Source: CAIQIA01 sp945861105
GTDB taxonomy: Bacteria; Cyanobacteriota; Cyanobacteriia; PCC-6307; Cyanobiaceae
Reading direction: 5' to 3'
NCBI GenBank assembly: GCA_947488815.1
Contig: CANLCC010000032.1
Span: 1-24,280, forward strand
Length of the DNA: 24,280 nucleotides
The notes beneath the pieces are model-generated. The model did not search any database. It saw only the letters and a list, made by a program, of their open reading frames with translations, and had not been told where the DNA came from. Below, in pieces: positions 15,297 through 21,449 of the stretch (position 1 is the stretch's first letter; each line of letters begins with the position of its first letter). The translations under genes and the position numbers were made by a program.

Positions 15297-16136
15297 TCAG
15301 CCGTGGGGCCTGGCAGGGCCCGAAAGCACCCGTTCGAGCAGCAGCTTGCTGACCAGCGAGACCAGGGCAACGCCGCCGAGGATCAGGGCGGCGGCGTAGG
15401 CAATTTCGGTGTTGTACTGCTTGTAGGCGTCTTCGATGAACAGCGGCAGGGTCTGGGTCTGGCCGCTGATGTTGCCGCTCACGACCGCGACGGCGCCGAA
15501 CTCGCCGAGGGCGCGGCCGGTGGTGAGAATCAGGCCGTAGAGCACCGCCCAGCGCACCGAAGGCAGGGTGACGCGGGTGAACACCTGCCAGGGGCTGGCC
15601 CCCAGGGTGCGGGCTGCCTCCTCCTGGTCCCAGCCTTCCTCTTCCAGCAGCGGGATCACCTCGCGGGCCATGAACGGAAAGGTGACGAGGATCGTCGCCA
15701 GGGCCATGCCGGGCCACGAAAAGATGATCTTCCAGCCCAGGGCGTTGATCGGGCCGGCGAGCAGACCGTGGTTGGGGCTGAACAGCAGCACGAGCATCAG
15801 GCCCACCACCACCGGCGAGATGGAGAAGGGCAGGTCGATGATGCTCAGCAGCAGCGCCTTGCCGCGGAACTGACGGCGGGCAATGGCGGTCGCTGCGGCC
15901 AGGCCGAAGATTGTGTTGGCTGGCACGGCGATGGCCGTCATCAGCAGGGTCATGCGGATGGCGTGCTGCATCTCGGGGCTGCTGAAGCTCTCCACGAACA
16001 CCGTCCAGCCCTTGGCGAAGGCCCCGACGGCGATGTCGAGCGCCGGCAGCACCACCACCAGGCCCACATAGAGGCAGGCGATGAGTGGCACCAGGGCCGG
16101 CAGAAGCTGGCGGCGGAGCTGGGGCAGGTTGGCCAT
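15297..16136 (-). CDS. cysW: Sulfate/thiosulfate ABC transporter permease CysW
   Basis: A 279-residue inner-membrane permease with about six hydrophobic segments, one half of the CysTW channel that imports sulfate using ATP hydrolysed by CysA. The EAA coupling loop is clear (EEAARTLGASPWQVFTRVTLPSV). Other family marks are DLPFSISPVVVGLMLVLLF and TTGRALGEFGAVAVVSGNISGQTQTLPLFIEDAYKQYN, the last typical of CysW. The ATG at 16136 follows the cysT stop by 25 bp, so the two are co-transcribed. Together with cysA and sbpA it makes a complete transporter. Confidence 0.95.
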   Translation of the reverse strand: MANLPQLRRQLLPALVPLIACLYVGLVVVLPALDIAVGAFAKGWTVFVESFSSPEMQHAIRMTLLMTAIAVPANTIFGLAAATAIARRQFRGKALLLSIIDLPFSISPVVVGLMLVLLFSPNHGLLAGPINALGWKIIFSWPGMALATILVTFPFMAREVIPLLEEEGWDQEEAARTLGASPWQVFTRVTLPSVRWAVLYGLILTTGRALGEFGAVAVVSGNISGQTQTLPLFIEDAYKQYNTEIAYAAALILGGVALVSLVSKLLLERVLSGPARPHG

Positions 16137-16161
16137 GGGGGTCGGGTGGTGGAGGATTGGA

Positions 16162-16980
16162 TCAGGTGCGGGCCGGGTTGGCCTCCCAGTGGCGGCCCCA
16201 CACCTGCAGACCGTTGATGAGGATGAGGCTGAGGAAGGAGAAGATGAGCATCACGGTGCCGATGACCGTGGCGGCATTGATGTCGTATTCCTCGAGTTTC
16301 TGAACGATCAGCGTGGGGGTGATGAGGTCCTTGAACGGCACGTTGGACGAAATCATCACCACCGATCCGTATTCACCCACCGCGCGGCTGTAGCCCTGGG
16401 CGATGCCGGAAAGGATCGCCGGTGTCAACTGGGGCAACACGATGCGGAAGAGGGTCTGGCGTTCGCTGGCCCCCAGGCACCAGGCGGCCTCCTCCTGGTC
16501 GCGTTCGAGGGCTTCGAGCACGGGTTCAACGCTGCGGACCACGAAGGGCAGCGAGATGAACACCATCGCCACCGCCACCCCCACCCAGGTGTAGGAGACC
16601 TTGAGGCCGAACCAGGCGTCGAGCGGCCCGCCGATCCAGCCCTTGCGGCTGTAGACGGCGGTGAGGGCCAGGCCGGCCACGGCCGTGGGCAGGGCAAAGG
16701 GCAGGTCGATGAGGGCGTGCAGCAGCCGCTGCCCCGGAAAGCGCGAGCGCACCAGGGCCCAGGCCACGATCAGGCCGAAGAAGCCGTTGATCAGGGCTGC
16801 CACCAGAGCCAGACCGAAGCTGATGCGGTAGGTGGCCAGGGCCTCGGGGGTGGTGGCCAGCTCGAGGAACTGAGCGGGACCCACCCCCAGGGCCTTGAGG
16901 AACATGCCGCCGATGGGCACAAACAGCACCAGCCCCAGGTAGGTCCAGGTGATGCGCCAGGACCAGCTGGGCAGAGGCAT
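16162..16980 (-). CDS. cysT: Sulfate/thiosulfate ABC transporter permease CysT (CysU)
   Basis: A 272-residue inner-membrane permease, the partner of CysW. Hydrophobic segments alternate through the length. The EAA loop reads EEAAWCLGASERQTLFRIVLPQL, and the DLPFALPTAVAGLAL and AVGEYGSVVMISSNVPFKDLI stretches are typical of CysT. I prefer the ATG at 16980; an in-frame GTG at 17007 would add nine residues. It diverges from cysA with 87 bp between the ATG of cysT and the GTG of cysA, so the two units probably share a regulatory region. On the minus strand a GATAAC hexamer (around 17000-17005) lies about 20 nt before the ATG and could be a -10 element. Confidence 0.95.
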   Translation of the reverse strand: MPLPSWSWRITWTYLGLVLFVPIGGMFLKALGVGPAQFLELATTPEALATYRISFGLALVAALINGFFGLIVAWALVRSRFPGQRLLHALIDLPFALPTAVAGLALTAVYSRKGWIGGPLDAWFGLKVSYTWVGVAVAMVFISLPFVVRSVEPVLEALERDQEEAAWCLGASERQTLFRIVLPQLTPAILSGIAQGYSRAVGEYGSVVMISSNVPFKDLITPTLIVQKLEEYDINAATVIGTVMLIFSFLSLILINGLQVWGRHWEANPART

Positions 16981-17032
16981 GGCGAAGGGGCAACGCTTGT
17001 TATCCACGGTAACACGACCGGGAATTGGGACT

Positions 17033-17041
17033 CGTGCTAGT
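17033..17041 (+). promoter_or_regulatory. TGCTAG element upstream of cysA
   Basis: CGTGCTAGT precedes the cysA GTG start with 27 nt between TGCTAG (17035-17040) and the start codon. The same CGTGCTAG, at the same 27-nt distance, precedes sbpA. It resembles an extended -10 box, with no good -35, which would fit activator-dependent expression. Confidence 0.45.
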
Positions 17042-17067
17042 TTCGTCGCCGCTTCCGATCGCGTCCC

Positions 17068-18090
17068 GTGGGAATCCGTGTCTCCGATGTGACCAAGTCC
17101 TTCGGCAGCTTCAAGGCTCTGGACGACGTGAGCCTCGATGTGGAGAGCGGCTCACTGGTGGCCCTTCTGGGACCTTCGGGATCGGGAAAGAGCACCTTGC
17201 TGCGCCTCATTGCCGGCCTCGAAACCGCCGACACGGGCCGTGTGTGGATTACCGGTGAAGAAGCCACTGAACGCTCGGTGCAGGAGCGCGGCGTGGGCTT
17301 TGTGTTTCAGCATTTCGCCCTGTTCAAGCACCGTACGGTTCGTCAGAACGTCGCCTTCGGTCTTGAGATCCGCGGCTGGAAGCCGCCGGCCATCCGTCGC
17401 CGGGTGGATGAGCTGCTGGACCTGGTGCAGCTGGCCGGCTTCGGCAGTCGCTATCCGTCGCAGCTGTCGGGGGGGCAGCGGCAGCGGGTGGCCCTGGCCA
17501 GGGCCCTGGCGGTGCAGCCCCGGGTGCTGCTGCTCGACGAACCGTTCAGTGCCCTGGATGCTCAGGTGCGCAAGGAACTGCGGTCCTGGTTGCGCAATCT
17601 CCACGATGAAATGCACGTGACCACGGTCATCGTCACCCATGACCAGGAGGAGGCGATGGAGGTGGCAGAAAAAATTGTTGTGATGAACAAGGGCCGCATC
17701 GAACAGGTGGGAACGGCCGCCGAGATCTATGACCATCCGAGCACCCCGTTCGTCATGAGTTTTGTGGGTGCGGTGAATGTGCTTCCACCCCAGGTCATGC
17801 CATCAGCGGCGGGTCAACCTGATCCGGCCGGGACGACGGGGCCGGTGTTCATCCGACCTCAGGATCTGGAATTGCTTCAGGAGCCCCGGCCGGGCAGTGT
17901 GCCTGGCCGGGTGCATCGCATCACCTACCTGGGCCATGACGTGCGGGTGGATCTGGTGCTGGAAAGCGGTGAGGCGGTCCAGGTGGTGGTGCCGCGCAAG
18001 CGTCTGGCCTCCACCCCCTGGGCCCCTGGTGTGTCAGTGCACGTACTGTCGCATCACACACGCACCTTCCAGCCAGACTTTGCGATCTGA
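17068..18090 (+). CDS. cysA: Sulfate/thiosulfate ABC transporter ATP-binding protein CysA
   Basis: A 340-residue cytoplasmic ATPase energising CysTW. All ABC motifs are intact: Walker A GPSGSGKST (35-43), Q-loop at VFQH (Q81), signature LSGGQRQR (133-140), Walker B LLLDEP (154-159) and the H-loop IVTHDQEEAMEVA. The C-terminal third is a TOBE-type regulatory domain (PVFIRPQDLELL onward). The start is the GTG at 17068, the first codon in frame that yields the usual short N-terminus (MGIRVSDVTKSFG). It diverges from cysT. The VGAVNVLPP sequence after the ATPase domain is common in CysA. Confidence 0.96.
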   Translation: MGIRVSDVTKSFGSFKALDDVSLDVESGSLVALLGPSGSGKSTLLRLIAGLETADTGRVWITGEEATERSVQERGVGFVFQHFALFKHRTVRQNVAFGLEIRGWKPPAIRRRVDELLDLVQLAGFGSRYPSQLSGGQRQRVALARALAVQPRVLLLDEPFSALDAQVRKELRSWLRNLHDEMHVTTVIVTHDQEEAMEVAEKIVVMNKGRIEQVGTAAEIYDHPSTPFVMSFVGAVNVLPPQVMPSAAGQPDPAGTTGPVFIRPQDLELLQEPRPGSVPGRVHRITYLGHDVRVDLVLESGEAVQVVVPRKRLASTPWAPGVSVHVLSHHTRTFQPDFAI

Positions 18091-18255
18091 GTGCTCAGCA
18101 GCGTCTGGCTTGACCGCTTTCGGAGCAATGTGAATTGCTGCCAGGCGAGCATCAGAGCGGTAGTGGGCCACGACCATCGGACTCTGGGTTCGCAGAACTT
18201 TGCCATTGAGAAAGATGAGCAGATACTCATGGCCAATGGGGAGCGGGCTCGTCAT
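18034..18255 (-). CDS. Possible 73-aa protein translationally coupled to the Crp-type regulator
   Basis: This ORF starts with an ATG that overlaps the TGA of the upstream regulator as ATGA (18252-18255), the classic arrangement for translational coupling. The first 40 residues look protein-like (GHEYLLIFLNGKVLRTQSPMVVAHYRSDARLAAIHIAP: alternating hydrophobic strands). The last 19 codons run antisense through the 3' end of cysA, and that part looks less protein-like. I recognise no family. If real, it might modify the regulator or sense the same signal; a spurious ORF is a serious alternative. The 18091-18250 stretch is visibly less GC-rich than the cys structural genes. Confidence 0.4.
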   Translation of the reverse strand: MTSPLPIGHEYLLIFLNGKVLRTQSPMVVAHYRSDARLAAIHIAPKAVKPDAAEHSDRKVWLEGACVMRQYVH

Positions 18256-18866
18256 GGCAGGGAGGATTGGATGAAGGGGTTGGATGTGATCAGCAGGTCA
18301 CCATGACCGACGTCGCGGAGGATGCCGCGCTGGCGAAATAGACTGAGGTTTTTGGTGACGGTCACCCTTGTAAGACCGCAGATGTCGCCGAGGGATTTGT
18401 GGGTGAGATTCAACTCACGCAACGAAATGCGATGCCCCTGGCTGTTGACCATGCCGAAGCGTCTGCCAATCCAGACCAGCAGATGCAGCAGTCGATCTTC
18501 GGCAGAACGGACCCGGTTGATCTGAAACAGCTCCTCGAGGATGTGCAGGTGCTCGCTCAGGGCCTGTTGCAGATCAGCAGTCGCTGGCAGGGCATGCTCC
18601 ACCACGACCGCTGTCAGGCATTGCAGTTCGAGCGGACGCAGGGAGATGAAGTCAGTGGAGACCCAGGCTCCGGGTCCCCAGATGCCCAGGGTCATTGACT
18701 CTCCATCGGCATCCCAGCTGAGGCTGCGGATGTAACCATCGACGAGTCGCCAGCAGAACCCTTCTGGCAACACATCATTGGGGAGAAGTGTGAGCCTCAG
18801 GGGAGTCTGGGCGAGTCGGGGCCCACGGTCGCGTGGGGGTCTGTCGTCAAGGGAAGCAAGGGCCAT
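18252..18866 (-). CDS. Crp/Fnr-family transcription regulator, CysR-like
   Basis: A 204-residue regulator. The N-terminal part (about residues 20-100: LPEGFCWRLVDGYIRSLSWD, then MTLGIWGPGAWVSTDFISL) fits a cyclic-nucleotide-type sensory barrel. It is followed by a dimerisation helix and a C-terminal winged helix with the HTH LTHKSLGDICGLTRVTVTKNLSLFRQRGIL (about 155-185). In Synechococcus elongatus a Crp-type gene, cysR, is embedded in the sulfate transport cluster and is needed for sulfur-starvation expression; position here suggests the same role. I infer this and have not shown orthology. The ATG at 18866 was chosen over a GTG at 18911. Base composition looks less GC-rich than neighbouring genes, hinting at a different history. 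Confidence 0.85.
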   Translation of the reverse strand: MALASLDDRPPRDRGPRLAQTPLRLTLLPNDVLPEGFCWRLVDGYIRSLSWDADGESMTLGIWGPGAWVSTDFISLRPLELQCLTAVVVEHALPATADLQQALSEHLHILEELFQINRVRSAEDRLLHLLVWIGRRFGMVNSQGHRISLRELNLTHKSLGDICGLTRVTVTKNLSLFRQRGILRDVGHGDLLITSNPFIQSSLP

Positions 18867-18983
18867 GGATCGAGAACGTGAGGTGTGGGCGGCTGGAAGC
18901 GGCAGCAACACATGGCAGGAACTAGCGTTCCCCTCAGGCTCGCACCCGTATCCCGATCGGTCAATTGGGGATAGGGCTCAATG

Positions 18984-19415
18984 TCAAATGAAATACATGC
19001 TGTCCGCCAGGGTCAGGGCCCGCCGCTGGTCATGCAGATCCTGCAGGGTCGTGCCTTCAAGCACGCCCAGGCGCGCCTGCTCGAGCCTTTGGCGCAGGGA
19101 GGCCACCACCCTCGCTTCGGGCGTGCTTCCACGGCGATCTTCCGGTGCCGCCGTCTCCCCCTCGAGGCAGGCCACCACTTCGGCGATGGTGAGCTCGGTG
19201 GCCGGTCTCGCCAGCTGATAGCCCCCCCGGGGACCGCGGATGCTGCGCAGGATGCCGGCCTTGCGCAGGTCCGTGAGCATCTGCTCGAGGTAGCGATCGG
19301 GGATGTCCTGTCGCTGGGCGATCTCGCCCATTTGCAGCACCTCGCCGGTGCTCTGGAGGCGGGCGAGCTCCAGCAGGGCCAGCAATCCGTATTCGGTCTT
19401 GGCTCTGAAGGGCAC
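18984..19415 (-). CDS. Rrf2-family transcription regulator lacking Fe-S cysteines
   Basis: A 143-residue Rrf2 regulator: AKTEYGLLALLELARL at the start, winged helix with MGEIAQRQDIPDRYLEQMLTDLRKAGILRS and the wing RGPRGGYQLARP, then LTIAEVVACLEG and a dimerisation helix. The three closely spaced Cys that bind a 2Fe-2S cluster in IscR/NsrR are absent; the only Cys is in VVACLEG. Rrf2 proteins without a cluster include CymR, the repressor of sulfur metabolism in Firmicutes, and position next to sbpA supports a sulfur role here (inference). The GTG at 19415 was chosen because it gives the family N-terminus; the frame continues to 19502 without similarity. It diverges from sbpA across a 107-bp region and may be co-transcribed with the Crp-type gene 117 bp downstream. 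Confidence 0.9.
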   Translation of the reverse strand: MPFRAKTEYGLLALLELARLQSTGEVLQMGEIAQRQDIPDRYLEQMLTDLRKAGILRSIRGPRGGYQLARPATELTIAEVVACLEGETAAPEDRRGSTPEARVVASLRQRLEQARLGVLEGTTLQDLHDQRRALTLADSMYFI

Positions 19416-19482
19416 CGGCTCCGGGGGGTGGATGTTGCCCCGATTGTGCCGAACCGCCGGCGGGAGGCCATGGCCCCCCGAG

Positions 19483-19523
19483 ACAACCGTGCTAGGTTCC
19501 ACTCACAACCGATCGGACAACCG
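19483..19523 (+). promoter_or_regulatory. Candidate operator: three ACAACCG repeats and TGCTAG before sbpA
   Basis: ACAACCG occurs at 19483-19489, 19505-19511 and 19517-19523; the outer two extend to the 10-mer GACAACCGTG (19482-19491 and 19516-19525). TGCTAG lies at 19490-19495, 27 nt before the sbpA GTG, matching the cysA arrangement. A one-mismatch copy (ACGACCG, 17014-17020) occurs in the cysT-cysA region. This is a plausible binding site for the Rrf2 or Crp-type regulator encoded alongside. Confidence 0.45.
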
Positions 19524-20572
19524 TGGTTTCTCCCCTTTTCTTCTACGGCAGGGCCCGGGTCGCCGGTGCCTTTGCCCTCACGGGCCTGGCGGCCCTTCCC
19601 CTGGCGGTGATGGCCCAGACCCGTCAGCCCAAGCCCGCCAGCCAGCCCCAGGAACTGCTGCTGGTGTCGTACGCCGTCACCAAATCGGCCTTTGACAAGA
19701 TTCTTCCGGCCTTTGCCGCCGACTGGAAGAAGAAGACCGGCCAGACCGTTACCGTCAAGGCCAGCTATGGCGGCTCTGGCTCCCAGGCCCGCGCCGTGAT
19801 CGACGGCCTGGAGGCCGACGTGGTGGCCCTCGCCCTGGAAGGTGATGTGCTCAAGCTTCAGGAGGCCGGACTGGTGCAGCCGGGCTGGGAGAAGGAACTG
19901 CCGAATGAATCGATCATCACCAATTCGGTGGTGGCGTTCTTCGTGCGCCAGGGCAACCCCAAGAAGATCAACACCTGGACCGACCTCGACAACGCGAAGG
20001 TGGATGTCGTCACGGCCAACCCCAAGACCTCCGGCGGGGCCCGCTGGAACTTCCTCGGCATCTGGGGCTCGGTGACCGAGACCGGCGGTTCGGAAGACAA
20101 GGCCCGCAAGTTCGTGACCACGGTCTACAAGAACGTGGACGTGCTGCCCAAGGATGCCCGCGAAGCCACCGACACCTTCATCAAGAAGGGCCAGGGTGAT
20201 GTGCTGCTGAACTACGAGAACGAAGCCATCCTCGCCAAGAAAACGGGTGAGTGGACCGTTCCCTACAAGATCCCCAGCCCCAACATTCTGATCGAAGGTC
20301 CCGTGACCGTGGTCGACCGCAACGTCGACAAGAAGGGCACCCGCAAGGTGGCCGAAGCCCTCACCCAGTACCTCTACACCCCCCAGGCCCAGCGGGTGTT
20401 TGCCGACAACGGTTTCCGACCCGTGAATCCTGCCGTCAAGGCCGCCACGGCCCGCAGCTTCCCCGCCGTCAAGACCTTCACGGTCGCTGACTTCGGTGGC
20501 TGGAAGACCATCAACAAGAAGGTCTTCGGCAATGGTGGCCTCTGGGATCAGATCTTCAGCCAGAGCCGCTGA
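19523..20572 (+). CDS. sbpA: Periplasmic sulfate-binding protein
   Basis: A 349-residue substrate-binding protein for the CysTWA importer. Residues 1-31 are a signal peptide (RARVAGAFALTGLAALPLAVMA) for export to the periplasm. The mature protein shows sulfate-binding family landmarks: LLVSYAVTKSAFDKILPAF, KASYGGSGSQARAVIDGLEADVV (the SGSQ loop contacts sulfate), ANPKTSGGARWNFLG, and NYENEAILA toward the end of the second lobe. The GTG at 19523 is the only start giving the full signal peptide. It diverges from the Rrf2 gene and is followed 10 bp later by thiD on the same strand. Confidence 0.96.
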   Translation: MVSPLFFYGRARVAGAFALTGLAALPLAVMAQTRQPKPASQPQELLLVSYAVTKSAFDKILPAFAADWKKKTGQTVTVKASYGGSGSQARAVIDGLEADVVALALEGDVLKLQEAGLVQPGWEKELPNESIITNSVVAFFVRQGNPKKINTWTDLDNAKVDVVTANPKTSGGARWNFLGIWGSVTETGGSEDKARKFVTTVYKNVDVLPKDAREATDTFIKKGQGDVLLNYENEAILAKKTGEWTVPYKIPSPNILIEGPVTVVDRNVDKKGTRKVAEALTQYLYTPQAQRVFADNGFRPVNPAVKAATARSFPAVKTFTVADFGGWKTINKKVFGNGGLWDQIFSQSR

Positions 20573-20582
20573 GTCCAGCAGG

Positions 20583-21425
20583 ATGGAGGCAGACGTCGGT
20601 GCTGCCTCCGTGACCGTTCCCCTTCCCCCCGTGGTGCTCACCATCGGTGGCAGTGACTCGGGGGGTGGTGCCGGCGTCCAGGCCGATCTCAAGACGTTCA
20701 TGGGGTTGAGGGTGCACGGCTGCTGCGCCCTCACCTGCATCACCGCCCAGAACACCTGCGGTGTGACGGCCGTCGCCGCTGTCGACGTGGCACTGCTGCA
20801 GGCCCAGGTCCAGGCGGTGGTGGCCGACCTGCCGGTGGCGGCCCTCAAGACCGGCATGTTGCTCGATGCCGACCGCATCATCGCCACGGCTGATCTGCTG
20901 GCCCCCCTGGTGGTGCCGCGGGTGGTTGATCCGGTGATGGTGTCGCGCCATGGCGCTGTGTTGCTGGACCCTGCCGCTATCACAGCCCTGCGGCGGCAGT
21001 TGCTGCCCCTGGCCGATCTGCTCACCCCCAATGTCCACGAGGCGCAGCTGCTCTGGGGCCAATCCATCGACGATGGGGCAGCCATGGAACGGGCAGCGGC
21101 AGCCATCGCCCAGCTGGGTCCGGCGGCGGTGTTGATCAAGGGGGGCGGGCTGCCGGAGTTCCGTGGTCACGATGTGCTCTGGCACGACGGTGAACTGCAC
21201 TGGTTCCGGGATTCGGCCATCGCCACCCGCCATAGCCATGGCAGTGGCTGCACCCTCTCGGCGGCGATCACGGCCCGGTTCGCCCATGGCGATGATCTGC
21301 CCACGGCCATCGCCCGGGCCCGGGCCTATGTGCGGCAGGGATTGACGTGGTCCCTGGCCATCGGCCAGGGCCAGGGACCCCTGGGGCACTGGCCGCCGTC
21401 GGGCAGGGTCACTCCGCCAGGATGA
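20583..21425 (+). CDS. thiD: Hydroxymethylpyrimidine/phosphomethylpyrimidine kinase
   Basis: A 280-residue ribokinase-fold enzyme that phosphorylates HMP and HMP-P to HMP-PP for thiamine synthesis. Motifs are the N-terminal LTIGGSDSGGGAGVQADLKTF (residues 19-39), ITAQNTCGVTAV, VVDPVMVSRHG, LTPNVHEAQLLWG, and the C-terminal anion-hole/catalytic HSHGSGCTLSAAITA. The protein length is normal and it lacks a fused ThiE or TenA domain. The ATG at 20583 was chosen; a GTG at 20610 is an alternative. It begins 10 bp after sbpA and ends 24 bp before the selO-like gene, suggesting one transcription unit. Its inclusion with a sulfate-binding gene is not obviously functional, though thiazole synthesis also needs sulfur. 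Confidence 0.95.
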   Translation: MEADVGAASVTVPLPPVVLTIGGSDSGGGAGVQADLKTFMGLRVHGCCALTCITAQNTCGVTAVAAVDVALLQAQVQAVVADLPVAALKTGMLLDADRIIATADLLAPLVVPRVVDPVMVSRHGAVLLDPAAITALRRQLLPLADLLTPNVHEAQLLWGQSIDDGAAMERAAAAIAQLGPAAVLIKGGGLPEFRGHDVLWHDGELHWFRDSAIATRHSHGSGCTLSAAITARFAHGDDLPTAIARARAYVRQGLTWSLAIGQGQGPLGHWPPSGRVTPPG

Positions 21426-21449
21426 AGGGGTCGACCCCTGCCCGCCACC

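Noticed and set aside
18091..18306. 71-aa plus-strand ORF directly after cysA
   Set aside because: No protein-like pattern and no SD; the opposite-strand coupled ORF explains the region better.
19013..21139. 708-aa minus-strand ORF across Rrf2, sbpA and thiD
   Set aside because: Runs through three well-supported genes in a non-coding-like composition; shadow frame.
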